DNA of 64,000 nucleotides from Pirellulales bacterium. GTDB taxonomy: Bacteria > Planctomycetota > Planctomycetia > Pirellulales > JAEUIK01. Shown one piece after another: positions 44,791 to 55,167 of this stretch. The stretch's first letter is position 1. Each line of letters opens with the position of its first letter. A program made the translations under genes and the position numbers. Below the pieces are notes generated by a model. That model was not told the DNA's origin, ran no database searches, and was given only the letters and a program-made list of their open reading frames with translations. Where the stretch lies: positions 62,001-126,000 of the forward strand of contig JAHBXR010000011.1 of NCBI GenBank assembly GCA_019636335.1, in the 5' to 3' direction.

Positions 44791-45936
44791 TCAGAGGGAC
44801 AACCATCGCCGATAGAACGCCGCATAGGCCGCCACCATCGCGTCGACGCTGAAATGTTCCGCCACGCGGCGCTGGTTTTCCCCTCCCAGGCGGACCCCCT
44901 CGGCGGCTGGCCCGACGAGCGCAAAAGCCCTGAAAACAAGGCCTTCTGCATCACCCGGGTCAAAGGTCTGCGCGGCGGCGAGCGGGCCGAGCGCCTCGGC
45001 CACCCCCTCGACTCGGGTAGCCACGACTGGCAGCCCGGCCGCCATCGCCTCAAGCACCACGTTGGGCATCCCCTCCCAGGCCGAGGGGAGCACGAGCAAC
45101 TCGCTCGCGCGCAACAGGCGCGGCACGTCGTCGCGCCGCCCCAGCCGATGCACGCGGTCGGCCACGCCCAATTGTATACACTTGTTGTACACAACTTCGC
45201 GCAGGGGGCCATCGCCCACCAGCAGCAGGTCGTGCTGCGGCAGTCGCTCCAGCAAGCGCGGCGCCTGCTCGACGAGCCACACGCTGCGCTTCTGCTCGTC
45301 GAGCCGACCGACATAGATGATCGCTCGCCTTCCCGCCGCGACCCCCAACGTGGTGAGATCGAGCGGCTCGGCCTGGGCAAAGCGGGGCACGTCGACACCG
45401 TTCGGAATCACCGACAAGCGGTCGCCCGGCAGGCCCCCCTCGCGCCGCGAGAAGTCCGCCACGTCCGCGCTGACGCAGACGTAATGATCGACCCAACGCG
45501 AGGTCATTCGGTCGAGCCAGAGCCGCGCGCGACCGCGCCGCTCTGCCACGCGGATACCGCAGACCATTCGAACTCCGGCGCGGCGCGCGGCGAGGCGACC
45601 CAGCAGGTTGGCGTGATGCAAAAAGCTCTGCGCGATCGCCGGTCGATCGCGCCGCCAGGCGGCGGTCAGCCAGCGCAGGGCGCGGGGGGCATCCCGCACG
45701 GTACGCACCCCGCAAAATTCGCAGGCGATTCCGGCCGACTCCAGCGCGCGCACCAAGCGATCCTGACCTGCCGCGGGTCGCGGTTGCAGAACATAGACCT
45801 GGGGCCGGAAGCCGTGCTCGCCGAGCCCCAGCGCCAGGTTGGTCAGGGCCTGCTCGGCCCCCCCCACCTCGAGCCCCGTGATGAGCAGGGCCATGGGCGT
45901 GGCCGACTCGACCGGTTGATCGCCTGCACGCGACAT
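44791..45936 (-). CDS. Glycosyltransferase family 4/GT-B type
   Basis: Retaining GT-B glycosyltransferase of 381 residues. The ATG at 45934-45936 gives MSRAGDQPVESATPMALLITGLEVGGAEQALTNLALGL, the N-terminal acceptor domain start; the frame is open further upstream but that part has no homology. The C-terminal nucleotide-sugar domain has VSVIPNGVD, YVGRLDEQKR, LLLVGDGPL, 'RRDDVPRLLRASELLVLPSAWEGMPNVVLEAMAAGLPVVAT' with the donor-binding E-x7-E pattern. Likely used in cell-surface glycan synthesis; donor and acceptor are not evident. It is divergent from queA. Confidence 0.9.
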   Translation of the reverse strand: MSRAGDQPVESATPMALLITGLEVGGAEQALTNLALGLGEHGFRPQVYVLQPRPAAGQDRLVRALESAGIACEFCGVRTVRDAPRALRWLTAAWRRDRPAIAQSFLHHANLLGRLAARRAGVRMVCGIRVAERRGRARLWLDRMTSRWVDHYVCVSADVADFSRREGGLPGDRLSVIPNGVDVPRFAQAEPLDLTTLGVAAGRRAIIYVGRLDEQKRSVWLVEQAPRLLERLPQHDLLLVGDGPLREVVYNKCIQLGVADRVHRLGRRDDVPRLLRASELLVLPSAWEGMPNVVLEAMAAGLPVVATRVEGVAEALGPLAAAQTFDPGDAEGLVFRAFALVGPAAEGVRLGGENQRRVAEHFSVDAMVAAYAAFYRRWLSL

Positions 45937-46099
45937 GAACGTTCCGCAACTCAAAAGAAATAGGGAAAACAGTGTGGCTCCCGCTCGCCTTGGGCGTTCG
46001 GCGCACGCGGCCGTTGGCTTATACTCGCCTCCCCGGCCGACGCCTAGGCGATTCACCTCCAGGCGTTCATCGGCCAAAGCTTCCGCGAGCCGCCCGATC

Positions 46100-47152
46100 G
46101 TGTCCGACGCCGAACTTTCTCATTATGACTACGAATTGCCGGTCGAGTTGATCGCCCAGCAGCCGCTGCACGAACGTAGCGACGCACGGCTACTCGTGGT
46201 CAATCGAGCCCAGGCAAGTATCGCTCATCATTACGTCCGCGATTTGCCCGAGTTGTTGCGGGCAGGGGATATGGTGGTGGTCAACGAGTCGAAGGTCGTG
46301 CCCGCGCGGCTTTTGGGCCGGCGCGAGAGGACGGGGGGCAATTGGGAGGGGCTGTTTCTCTCGGTCGGCGCCGACGGGCGCTGGCATCTGCTCAGCAAGA
46401 CCCGGGGCAAGGTGCAGCCGGGAGAATGGATCGTCCTGGTCGACAACACGGGGCGCGATGCCTGCCGCCTCCAGTTCGCCGCGCGCGAAGGAGAGGGAGT
46501 TTGGCGGGCGAAACCGGAATCGGCCGATGACGCCTATGCGATTCTCGATCGGGTGGGGCGCGTCCCCCTTCCCTGCTACATTCGCGAGGGGGTCTCGGAG
46601 CCGGGGGATCTCGAGCGTTACCAAACCGTTTATGCCCGGGTGCCCGGCTCGGCCGCGGCGCCGACCGCAGGCCTGCACCTCACCGATCGCCTGATCGGCC
46701 GCCTCGAGACCCGAGGCGTGTCGCTCGCGCGCGTCACCCTGCACGTGGGGCTCGACACGTTCCGCCCCATTGGCGTCGAGCGACTGGCAGAACACCGCAT
46801 GCATCGCGAATGGGGCGAAATCGATCACGCGACCGCCGAACGGCTACGGGCCGTGCGACCGTCTGGCGGGCGCATCGTGGCAATCGGCACGACGAGCACG
46901 CGCGTGCTCGAGACGGCGGCCCGGCAGGGGGATCTCGCGGCCTGGCGCGGCGAGACCGATCTGTTCATCCGCCCGCCCCACGTGTTTCATGGCGTGGACG
47001 CGCTGCTGACGAACTTTCACCTGCCACGTTCGACGTTGCTGGTGCTCGTGCGAACCTTTGGCGGCGACGAGCTCATTCAACGAGCCTATGACGCGGCGAT
47101 CCGCGAACGGTACCGGTTTTACAGTTACGGCGACGCCATGCTGATCGTCTGA
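46100..47152 (+). CDS. queA: S-adenosylmethionine:tRNA ribosyltransferase-isomerase
   Basis: Transfers and rearranges the ribosyl group of SAM to 7-aminomethyl-7-deazaguanine in tRNA, making epoxyqueuosine. 350 residues from the GTG at 46100: MSDAELSHYDYELPVELIAQQPLHERSDARLL, then the conserved 'GDMVVVNESKVVPARLLG', 'AAPTAGLHLTD', 'HVGLDTFRPI', 'EHRMHREWGEI', and 'IGTTSTRVLE' plus 'FHLPRSTLLVLV'. All signatures are intact. No other queuosine gene is next to it. The rest of the upstream frame overlaps the divergent gene region and is not coding. Confidence 0.96.
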   Translation: MSDAELSHYDYELPVELIAQQPLHERSDARLLVVNRAQASIAHHYVRDLPELLRAGDMVVVNESKVVPARLLGRRERTGGNWEGLFLSVGADGRWHLLSKTRGKVQPGEWIVLVDNTGRDACRLQFAAREGEGVWRAKPESADDAYAILDRVGRVPLPCYIREGVSEPGDLERYQTVYARVPGSAAAPTAGLHLTDRLIGRLETRGVSLARVTLHVGLDTFRPIGVERLAEHRMHREWGEIDHATAERLRAVRPSGGRIVAIGTTSTRVLETAARQGDLAAWRGETDLFIRPPHVFHGVDALLTNFHLPRSTLLVLVRTFGGDELIQRAYDAAIRERYRFYSYGDAMLIV

Positions 47153-47294
47153 TTTTCCGCCGCGTGGCCGCCTCTGTTCCGTTCTTGCCCGCGGATGCTC
47201 GCCACGTGGGGATCGCTGCCGTATACTCCGGTGGTCGAGCGGTCCTCGCGTCGCGGGCCGACAAACCCAGGAATCTTCCGGAAAGGACGCCCCC

Positions 47295-47915
47295 GTGGCA
47301 CTGGTAAAGACCGAACAAGTTCTTGTCGTTCCCACGGCCGTCTTTCACCGCCTCGGCCATTTCCAGGGATTCTGCGCCGAGGTGGACCGCTACCTCGACG
47401 AGTTGCTTTCTCCGGAGCACACGAGCTACCGTCCGCGCGACGAAGTCGAGGAAGATCCGAGCTTCAAGCAGTTGATTCCCTACGTTGTGTTCCGGCATGG
47501 CGGCGACGGCCGGCCAGAGAGCATCTTTCAATACACGCGCGGCCGCGGGCAAGGCGAACAGCGCCTGCACGCCAAGCGCAGCGTCGGGATTGGGGGGCAC
47601 ATCTCGTCAGTCGATGCCGAGGAGGACGTGAACCCCTATGCCGAGGGCATGCGCCGCGAGTTGGAAGAGGAGGTCCTCATCGACACGCCTTACCTCGAGC
47701 GCTGTGTCGGGCTGATTAACGATGATGAAACCGAGGTCGGCCGCGTCCACTTGGGCGTGGTACATGTGTTCGACGTGGCGCGGCCGGCCGTGCGTCCACG
47801 CGAGCGCGACATCGTCGAGGCCGGCTTCCGCCCGGTCGAATCGCTCTTGGCCGACCTAGATGGTTTCGAGACCTGGTCGCAGATCACGCTACGGGCGCTC
47901 TTCGGCAAGGGCTGA
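47295..47915 (+). CDS. NUDIX-domain protein
   Basis: A 206-residue soluble protein with GTG start after GGAAAGGACG. The Nudix box is present in a variant form: 'GIGGHISSVDAEEDVNPYAEGMRRELEEEV' (about 97-127), where REL-EE holds the catalytic acidic cluster. Other Nudix features: 'QLIPYVVFRH' and the C-terminal 'WSQITLRALFG'. This matches a phosphoesterase-type Nudix group. It is probably a hydrolase of a nucleoside-diphosphate-linked substrate; the exact substrate is unknown. Confidence 0.88.
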   Translation: MALVKTEQVLVVPTAVFHRLGHFQGFCAEVDRYLDELLSPEHTSYRPRDEVEEDPSFKQLIPYVVFRHGGDGRPESIFQYTRGRGQGEQRLHAKRSVGIGGHISSVDAEEDVNPYAEGMRRELEEEVLIDTPYLERCVGLINDDETEVGRVHLGVVHVFDVARPAVRPRERDIVEAGFRPVESLLADLDGFETWSQITLRALFGKG

Positions 47916-48128
47916 CGGGATAATATCTCCCAGACGATTTTCCGGAGCGGCGCCGGTCGGCAGGCGAAGTCCGGTGTCGGAGAATCATGTTGCGCAGCTC
48001 ATTCTCTGGTCGCTGCGCGACACCGACCATCTTGCGACTGGGCTCGTTTCAGAAGGAGAGCTTTTTCCGCAAGATGATCGGTGCTACCCGGCTTCCATGC
48101 TGACGTGTGGCCGGAATCCGAGGGATCT

Positions 48129-49415
48129 TTACACGCTCTCCGCGGCGAGCCAGCCGGTGCTGAAGGCCGCCTGGAAGTTGTAGCCGCCGATCGGCCCGTC
48201 GAGATCGAGCACTTCGCCGGCGAGGTAAAGCCCCGGCACGAGCTTGCTCTGCAGGGTGCGCGAGTCGACCTCGCCCAAGGGGATGCCGCCGGCAGTGACT
48301 TCAGCCTTTTCGAAGCCAAGCGTCCCTGCGACGGGAAAGACGAGCCGCTTCACGTTTTCGACGAGGCGCGCCCGTTCGGTCTTGGAAATCTCGGCCGCGC
48401 GGCGTTCGAGCGGCACTTCGGCCTGCATCATGACCGTCTCGGCAACGCGGTTCGGAAGCCATTCGCCCAATAGCGTCACCACCTGCTTCTTGCCCGACTC
48501 GGCCGTCGCGCGGCGCAAATCTTCCTCGAACTGGGCACGCGGCACGTCGGGGAGCAGATCGCACTCGAGCCGCAGCGTGCGCGGGCGCGGGTGGCCACTC
48601 ACTTCGCGACTGATATCGAGCGCCACGGGGCCCGTCAGTCCAAAGTGCGCGAAGAGCAACGAGCCTCGCGTTCGCGCCAGTGGCTTGGCGCGGCGTCCCG
48701 ACTCGTTTGCTTCGTGCAGTTCCAAGGCGATATCGGGCAAGGTCACGCCGCGGAGCGCCGCCACCCAGTGCGCTTCGCAGCGCACCGGCGTCAGCGAAGG
48801 CCGCGGCGGCACGAGCGAATGCCCCAACGACATGCACCAAGCATAGCCATCGCCCGTGGTGCCGCTGCCGGGATAGGACTTGCCTCCCGTCGTGACGATG
48901 ACTTTTTCTGCCCGCAGTTCGCGTCGCGCGGTCGTGAGCCGAAATCCGCCCTCGATGCGTTCGATCGATTTGAGCGGCTCTTCCGTGGCGAGCGTGCAAC
49001 CGCTGCGCTGGAGCCGTGCGAGCAGGGCCGCCAAGACGTCGGCCGCGCGATCGCTGGCGGGAAAGATCTTGCCAGTCGATTCGATCTTGGTCAGCACCCC
49101 CTCGGCCTCGAACAACTCGACGAGTCGAGGCGGATCGAGTGCGGCGAGGGCCGAGTGCAGGAAGCGGCCCGGCAGGCCGTAGGCCTGGACGATGCCGGCC
49201 GCGTCGGTGGCGTGCGTGAGGTTGCAGCGCGTGCCCCCCGACATGAGGATCTTCACGCCGGGGCGGCGGTTCTTTTCGAGCAACAAGGTGCGGCGGCCCC
49301 GTTCGGCGGCATGCGCCGCCGCCAGCAGGCCCGCCGCCCCCGCCCCCACGACGATGACCTCCCATCGTTCGGACGAATTCGGTTCGGATGGCAGCGCGTC
49401 GCTCAATGGAGTCAC
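48129..49415 (-). CDS. FAD-dependent oxidoreductase, YhiN/HI0933 family
   Basis: A flavoprotein with the usual 'EVIVVGAGAAGLLAAAHAAERG' dinucleotide motif, 'LEKNRRPGVKILMSGGTRCNLTH', and the C-terminal 'TAGGIPLGEVDSRTLQSKLVPGLYLAGEVLDLDGPIGGYNFQAAFSTGW'. These are the hallmarks of the HI0933-like family. The start is not certain: the frame opens at a TTG at 49505, but the homologous region begins later; I use the GTG at 49413-49415, giving about 428 residues. The biochemical role of this family is poorly known. Confidence 0.9.
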   Translation of the reverse strand: MTPLSDALPSEPNSSERWEVIVVGAGAAGLLAAAHAAERGRRTLLLEKNRRPGVKILMSGGTRCNLTHATDAAGIVQAYGLPGRFLHSALAALDPPRLVELFEAEGVLTKIESTGKIFPASDRAADVLAALLARLQRSGCTLATEEPLKSIERIEGGFRLTTARRELRAEKVIVTTGGKSYPGSGTTGDGYAWCMSLGHSLVPPRPSLTPVRCEAHWVAALRGVTLPDIALELHEANESGRRAKPLARTRGSLLFAHFGLTGPVALDISREVSGHPRPRTLRLECDLLPDVPRAQFEEDLRRATAESGKKQVVTLLGEWLPNRVAETVMMQAEVPLERRAAEISKTERARLVENVKRLVFPVAGTLGFEKAEVTAGGIPLGEVDSRTLQSKLVPGLYLAGEVLDLDGPIGGYNFQAAFSTGWLAAESV

Positions 49416-49553
49416 GGTCGGCAGTTCTGGAACAGAGGGTCGGTGAGCTACAGAGGTGAGGCCAAACTGGCGGGGGTCGGGCCAGAATAGGGGATTCACG
49501 CCCAAGTGTCACGGCTTGCCGTCGTGCCATACCGCTCGGACAATGATACGACT

Positions 49554-50747
49554 ATGGACGAACGCCCCATTTACCTGGACAACCACGCCACGACGCGCGT
49601 CGACCCACGCGTCGTCGAGGTGATGCTGCCCTACTTCACCGAGACGTATGGCAACCCGGGCAGCACGAGCCATGTTTTCGGCTGGGAGGCCCGCGAGGCC
49701 GTCGATGCGGCACGCAAGGCGCTCGCGGCGGCGATCGGGGCGCGCGACAAAGAGCTCGTCTTCACCAGCGGCGCCACCGAGAGCAACAACCTGGCGATCC
49801 GGGGAGTGGCCGAGCGCCAGCGGCGCCGCGGCAATCACCTGATCTCGGTCGAAACGGAGCACCCCTCGGTGCTCGACCCCCTCGATCGCCTTGCCCGGCG
49901 CGGCTACGAGGTCACGCTTCTGCCGGTCGCAGCGCATGGCGATCCGCGGGCGGGCTGGCTCGATCCGCAACGCGTGGCCGACGCTCTGCGCGACGACACC
50001 TTGCTCGTATCGGTGATGCTGGCCAACAACGAGATCGGGGTGATCCAGCCGCTTGCCGAAATCGTGGAGCTGGCACACGCGCGCGGCGTGCCCGTGCATT
50101 GCGACGCCACGCAAGCCGTGGGCAAGCTACCGGTCGATGTGGGCACGCTGGGGATCGACCTGATGAGCTTCACCGCGCACAAGCTGTATGGCCCGAAGGG
50201 CATTGGGGCCCTCTATGTGCGACGCCGTCCGCCGTCGGTGCGGCTTGTGCCTCAGATCGACGGTGGTGGTCAGGAGGGGGGCCTGCGCAGCGGCACGTTG
50301 AACACGCCGGGCATCGTCGGTTTCGCGCGGGCCGTGGAACTGGCGCTGGCCGAGCTGCCGGACGAACAGCGCCGGCTTTCAACCCTACGACAACGGCTCT
50401 ACGAGGGGCTCGTGAGCGCGGTGGACGAAGTGTCGCTCAATGGGCCGACGCTGGAGCGGACCGACTTGCGGCTGCCGGGCAACCTCAACGTCAGCTTTGC
50501 CGGCGTCGACGGCGAGGCACTGATGATGAGCATGAAGCGTCTGGCGGTCAGCTCGGGCAGCGCCTGCACGAGCGCGAATCCCGAGCCGAGCCACGTGCTG
50601 CGCGCCCTGGGACTGAATGACGACCTGACCCGGGCCAGCCTTCGCTTCGGCCTGGGGCGTTTCAACACCGAGGCGGAAATCGACGCGGCCATCGAGGCCG
50701 TGGCCGAGACGGTCCACCGCCTGCGGCAGCTCAGTCGTTCGACTTGA
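49554..50747 (+). CDS. iscS: Cysteine desulfurase
   Basis: PLP enzyme that removes sulfur from cysteine for Fe-S clusters and tRNA thiolation. 397 residues: [20 protein letters not shown], the PLP Lys210 in [11 protein letters not shown], the HCDATQAVG motif, and the catalytic loop Cys338 in [17 protein letters not shown]. The Cys loop has the length of class I (IscS/NifS) rather than SufS. It is followed 145 bases later by an A-type carrier, so the two may function together in Fe-S assembly; iscU and hscAB are not present here. Confidence 0.95.
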   Translation: MDERPIYLDNHATTRVDPRVVEVMLPYFTETYGNPGSTSHVFGWEAREAVDAARKALAAAIGARDKELVFTSGATESNNLAIRGVAERQRRRGNHLISVETEHPSVLDPLDRLARRGYEVTLLPVAAHGDPRAGWLDPQRVADALRDDTLLVSVMLANNEIGVIQPLAEIVELAHARGVPVHCDATQAVGKLPVDVGTLGIDLMSFTAHKLYGPKGIGALYVRRRPPSVRLVPQIDGGGQEGGLRSGTLNTPGIVGFARAVELALAELPDEQRRLSTLRQRLYEGLVSAVDEVSLNGPTLERTDLRLPGNLNVSFAGVDGEALMMSMKRLAVSSGSACTSANPEPSHVLRALGLNDDLTRASLRFGLGRFNTEAEIDAAIEAVAETVHRLRQLSRST

Positions 50748-50835
50748 GCGATTTCGGGGCAAGTTTTGTGGGTCAAATGCCGATTTTGCTCGTCATCGCC
50801 CCGCCCAACAGCCCTTTCCTTTGCTGGCCGGGTCG

Positions 50836-50853
50836 TATAATTTAGACAGTCTA
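50836..50853 (+). promoter_or_regulatory. TATAAT -10 box followed by palindrome TAGACAGTCTA
   Basis: A perfect -10 TATAAT (50836-50841) with no clear -35, about 50 bases upstream of the Fe-S carrier start. A perfect palindrome TAGAC-A-GTCTA (50843-50853) abuts it, over the expected transcription start, and is a candidate repressor site. Confidence 0.5.
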
Positions 50854-50892
50854 CGTTGCAATAAATCGCGACTCCTCACCTGGAGACGGAAC

Positions 50893-51225
50893 ATGGGTAT
50901 TGTGCTGACCGAGAAGGCCGCGTCGGAAGTCAAGCGAATCCTCGAAGAGCAGAAGCTCGATGCCGACACCATGCTTCGCGTCGGTCTCGCCGGCGGCGGC
51001 TGCAGCGGCTTCCAGTACAGCCTCGGCTTCGACAAGGCCTACGACGAGAAGGTCGACTCGAAGCAGGAACACCATGGCGTGACGGTCGTCGTCGACAAGA
51101 AGAGTGCCCTCTACCTGGACGGCACCAAGGTCGACTTCTACGACGGCCTCGAAAAGCGCGGCTTCGTGTTCGATAATCCGAACGCGACGAAGACGTGCGG
51201 CTGCGGCAGCTCGTTCTCGGCCTAA
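50893..51225 (+). CDS. A-type iron-sulfur cluster carrier (IscA/ErpA)
   Basis: A 110-residue member of the HesB/IscA/SufA/ErpA family. Cys37 (GGGCSGF), Cys102 and Cys104 (TCGCGSSF) are the three invariant cluster ligands. The start [16 protein letters not shown] is normal. It lies just downstream of the cysteine desulfurase and takes clusters to target proteins. Without neighbours such as iscU, ErpA, IscA or SufA identity cannot be fixed. Confidence 0.93.
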   Translation: MGIVLTEKAASEVKRILEEQKLDADTMLRVGLAGGGCSGFQYSLGFDKAYDEKVDSKQEHHGVTVVVDKKSALYLDGTKVDFYDGLEKRGFVFDNPNATKTCGCGSSFSA

Positions 51226-51289
51226 GCCCCGAGCACCCTTCGCTCGACGGTCCGGAAAACCAACGAAACCACGCTACGCGCCTGCTGGA

Positions 51290-52276
51290 TTACCATTTCC
51301 AGCCGGCGCGTAGTTCTTCGTTGACCACGCGACCGTTGCCGGGCCATTCACCCCGGTACAGTTCGGCGATCGATCTTCCGGCCATCGTGGCCATCGCCTC
51401 GAGCGATTCTTCGTCGAGGCCCCCCATGTGCGGCGCAAGCAGCACGTTGTCGAGCGCGAGCAGTGGGCTGTCGAGTGCCAGCGGTTCGACGTCGAACACG
51501 TCGAGCCCCGCCGCCATCAGGTGACGGCTGCGGAGCGCGTCGGCCAAGGCCGTTTCGTCCACCAAGCTGCCACGAGCCGTGTTGATGAACACCGCGCCTG
51601 GCTTCATCTTCGCCAGACTCTTGGCATTGATCATCCGCACTGTCTCGGGCGTGGCCGGTGTGTGCAGGCTCACGATGTCGGCCTCGGCGTAGAGTTCATC
51701 GAGCGTAACAAGACGAATGTCGTGCTTCGCGGCGAAGGCAGCATCTGCCATGGGATCGCTGGCGATCACCTTCAGTCCGATGCCGAGGCACCTCGTCGCC
51801 ATGGCGCGGCCGATGCGCCCCAGCCCGACGAGACCGATCGTCTTCCCTCCGAGCCTTGGCAGCGGTACCCGCTTCCACACGCCCGTACGAACTTCCTGAT
51901 CGCGCCCCGGTTGTCCGCGCATCACGCCGAACAAAAGGGACAGTGCTTGCTCCGCCACCGAGATTTCATTCGTGCCAGGCGTGATGGTGACCACCACGCC
52001 TCGCTTGCTGGCGGCGGCCATGTCGACGGCGTCATAGCCCACGCCGGCCCGGGCGATGACGCGCAGGTTTGACTTCGCGAGCACGTCGGGATTGAACGGC
52101 TCCATGCCCGCCAGCACGGCCGAGACGCCATCGAGCTGCTCGAGCAGATCGGCCGGGTCCATCAGCGACATGGCGTTCGGCGGATAGACCACTTCGAGGC
52201 CGGCTTCTTCGATCGCGCGGCGACAGGGCAAGTCGAGTTCGTATAGCAGATGGGGCGTGATCAATACGCGGGGCAT
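51290..52276 (-). CDS. D-isomer-specific 2-hydroxyacid dehydrogenase
   Basis: NAD-dependent dehydrogenase of 328 residues. Rossmann motif GLVGLGRIGRAMATRCLGIG, the Arg-containing 'NTARGSLVDETAL', catalytic Glu in 'FDVEPLALDSPLL' and His in 'APHMGGLDEES'. The usual Arg235/Glu264/His283 triad of this family is represented. It is similar to phosphoglycerate dehydrogenase-like proteins, without the ACT domain. Start ATG at 52274-52276. Substrate unknown. Confidence 0.93.
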   Translation of the reverse strand: MPRVLITPHLLYELDLPCRRAIEEAGLEVVYPPNAMSLMDPADLLEQLDGVSAVLAGMEPFNPDVLAKSNLRVIARAGVGYDAVDMAAASKRGVVVTITPGTNEISVAEQALSLLFGVMRGQPGRDQEVRTGVWKRVPLPRLGGKTIGLVGLGRIGRAMATRCLGIGLKVIASDPMADAAFAAKHDIRLVTLDELYAEADIVSLHTPATPETVRMINAKSLAKMKPGAVFINTARGSLVDETALADALRSRHLMAAGLDVFDVEPLALDSPLLALDNVLLAPHMGGLDEESLEAMATMAGRSIAELYRGEWPGNGRVVNEELRAGWKW

Positions 52277-52507
52277 GGCAGGTGATCTAAGCGAGCGGGC
52301 AAGGGAGCGAAGCTCGGCGGTTTCTACCCCACGGCGCCATCCTAAACAAGTACCGACCGGCGTGTCTCCCCCGCCCGGCACGCGGGGGTTCATTTCAATC
52401 GCGGGGGGCCGTAGAATCGCCCCAGAGCGAACGCCTGGGGCGGCGCACGTCGTGTGCCGTGAAGACCGGGCGGACTCCAACCGACGAACCAATCGAGGCG
52501 GCCGCAC

Positions 52508-53752
52508 TTGGGCACCAGCGAAAAAGTACACATCATCGGGATCGGCGACGACGGACTCGACGGAGTAACGGACGCCGCCCGGCGGCTCATCCACGAGGCC
52601 GAATTGATCATCGGCGCCGAGCCGACTCTGGCCGTCGTGCCCCCCGGCAAGGCCGAGCGATTGCTCGTCGGCGCGAATCTCGACGCGGTTGTGCAGCGCG
52701 TGGCGAACTCCGCCGGGCGCCGCATCGTCGTGCTCGCCTCGGGCGATCCCCTGTTCTATGGCGTTGCGCGCTACCTGTGCGCCCAGTTGGGCAAAGAACA
52801 TTTCGAGGTGCTGCCGCATGTGAGCAGCATGCAATTGGCCTTTGCGCGCGTGAAAGAGAGTTGGGAGGAGGCCTACCTGACCGATCTCTCGAGCCGCAAT
52901 CTGTCGAGCATCCTCGAAAAGATTCGCATCGCCGAGAAGGTGGGGCTCTTCACCAGCGAAACCACGCCCCCCGCGGCGGTGGCCAAGGCGCTGCTTGCCA
53001 GCCGGATCGACTACTTCAACGCGTATGTCTGCGAGAATCTCGGTTCGCCCGACGAGCGCGTGACGCAGGGGACGCTGAACGAGATCGCGGCGCAGGAGTT
53101 TTCGCCCCTGAACGTGCTGATCCTGGTGCGCAAGCCCGACGTGCCGGACCGGCCGAGCGAACAGATCGGCCGGCGCTTGTTCGGCAATCCCGACCAGGTC
53201 TTCCTGCAGTCGAAGCCGAAGAGTGGCCTGCTGACCCCCGCCGAGGTGCGCTCGATCGCGCTGTCGGAATTGGATCTCGGGCCGACGAGCATCGTCTGGG
53301 ACGTGGGGGCGGGGAGCGGATCAGTGGCGATCGAGGCCGCGCAAATCGCCGCTGGCGGAACGGTGTACGCCATCGAGATGGACGCTGAAGATCACGGCCT
53401 GATCGTCGAGAACGCCGAACGCTTCGGCTGTCGCAATCTCGTGCCGATCCACGGCCGCGCCCCCGACGCCTGGGCTGATATCCCCAGCCCCGATGCCATC
53501 TTTGTCGGTGGACAGGGGCGCGAAATCAGCCGCCTGGTCGAACTGGCCTTCTCGCAACTGAAGCTGGGGGGGCGTTTGGTGGCCAACGTCGGCAGCCTGC
53601 AAAACCTCTCCGAAGTGCATGCCCTGCTCGAGCATGGCGGCTCCGACGTCAAGGTGTGGATGGTCAACATCGCGCGCGGTACTTATCAACTGGAGCGGGT
53701 GCGTTTCGAGGCATTGAACCCCACCTTCCTGCTGGCGGCTGTTAAGGCCTGA
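52508..53752 (+). CDS. cobL: Precorrin-6Y C5,15-methyltransferase, fused CbiE-CbiT (CobL type)
   Basis: A 414-residue protein. The N-terminal part (1-205) is a CbiE-type tetrapyrrole methylase with 'VHIIGIGDDGLDGVTDAARRLIHEAELIIGAEPTL', 'LASGDPLFYGVARYL' and 'VSSMQLAFARV'. The C-terminal part (about 235-410) is a CbiT-like SAM methyltransferase/decarboxylase with WDVGAGSGSVAIEAA. The fusion is the CobL form of cobalamin synthesis. The start is a TTG (52508), with no better in-frame start near. No other cobalamin genes are next to it. It is 31 bases upstream of a GNAT gene. Confidence 0.92.
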   Translation: MGTSEKVHIIGIGDDGLDGVTDAARRLIHEAELIIGAEPTLAVVPPGKAERLLVGANLDAVVQRVANSAGRRIVVLASGDPLFYGVARYLCAQLGKEHFEVLPHVSSMQLAFARVKESWEEAYLTDLSSRNLSSILEKIRIAEKVGLFTSETTPPAAVAKALLASRIDYFNAYVCENLGSPDERVTQGTLNEIAAQEFSPLNVLILVRKPDVPDRPSEQIGRRLFGNPDQVFLQSKPKSGLLTPAEVRSIALSELDLGPTSIVWDVGAGSGSVAIEAAQIAAGGTVYAIEMDAEDHGLIVENAERFGCRNLVPIHGRAPDAWADIPSPDAIFVGGQGREISRLVELAFSQLKLGGRLVANVGSLQNLSEVHALLEHGGSDVKVWMVNIARGTYQLERVRFEALNPTFLLAAVKA

Positions 53753-53783
53753 TATTGGCGATTGTCCGCGGATGGGATCTGGG

Positions 53784-54215
53784 ATGAGAATTCGCCCCTT
53801 CCAAGAGTCTGACGAAGCCGAAGTGAGCGCCTTGTGGACCAAGGTGTTTTCGTATCCACAGCCCCACAATCAACCATCTCATATCATCCAACAGAAACTT
53901 GTCTTGCAGCGCGAGCTCTTCTTTGTGGCAGAAGAGGATCACGGCATTGTCGGCACGGTGATGGGGGGCTACGACGGACACCGCGGCTGGATCTATGCGC
54001 TGGCCGTGAGGCCCGAGTCGCGACGCCAGGGGTTGGGTACCGCTTTGGTGCGACATCTTGAACGGGAATTGTCGTTTCTCGGTTGCACGAAGATCAACCT
54101 ACAGATCGTTGCGTCAAATGCCGCGACCGCGGAATTCTACAAGCAGCTTGGCTACCTGGTCGAAGAGCGAATCAGCATGGGCAAGGTGATCGCTTCCGCT
54201 CATCCGAACAATTGA
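53784..54215 (+). CDS. GNAT-family acetyltransferase (YpeA/RimI-like)
   Basis: A 143-residue N-acetyltransferase: [22 protein letters not shown], acetyl-CoA-binding '[26 protein letters not shown]' (motif A, Q/RxxGxG/A) and '[31 protein letters not shown]'. It resembles the YpeA group. The ATG at 53784 fits the family better than the ATG at 53772. It lies 31 bases after the CobL-type gene and 14 bases before the PIG-L gene. Confidence 0.88.
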   Translation: MRIRPFQESDEAEVSALWTKVFSYPQPHNQPSHIIQQKLVLQRELFFVAEEDHGIVGTVMGGYDGHRGWIYALAVRPESRRQGLGTALVRHLERELSFLGCTKINLQIVASNAATAEFYKQLGYLVEERISMGKVIASAHPNN

Positions 54216-54229
54216 AGAAGGCATCCATC

Positions 54230-55008
<779 letters not shown>

Positions 55009-55012
<4 letters not shown>

Positions 55013-55167
55013 CAGGCTGCTGAAAAAGGTCCGTCGTGGCCTTTTTCAGCCTCGCGAAGTGCGGAGTTGAACTCCGCACCGCTCGCAAAAGAACGACTTC
55101 CGTCGCTATTTTGTGATCGCATCCAGGCGATCCTAGCAGGCTGCTGACTTTTTCAGCAGCCTGCTAG
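55009..55167. repeat. Inverted-repeat intergenic element with CTAGCAGGCTGCTGAAAAAG ends
   Basis: A 159-base element. The left end (55009-55028) and the right end (55148-55167, reverse complement) are a perfect 20-base inverted repeat. A further copy of the first 15 bases (55133-55147) makes a hairpin with the right end around CTTTT. Internal hairpins: GCTGAAAAAGG...CCTTTTTCAGC near the left end and GTGCGGAGTT-G-AACTCCGCAC in the middle. The TAG within each end is the stop codon of the adjacent gene on that side. It is probably a nonautonomous repeat that also terminates both genes. Confidence 0.8.

Noticed and set aside
52400-52507. A B12-box-like string (GCCGTGAAGACCGGGC) ahead of the CobL-type gene, suggesting a cobalamin riboswitch
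   Set aside because: Only part of the B12 box matches, and the other conserved parts of the riboswitch (the GGGAA/GGTG and GCAACTG core segments) are not found in the 230 bases upstream.
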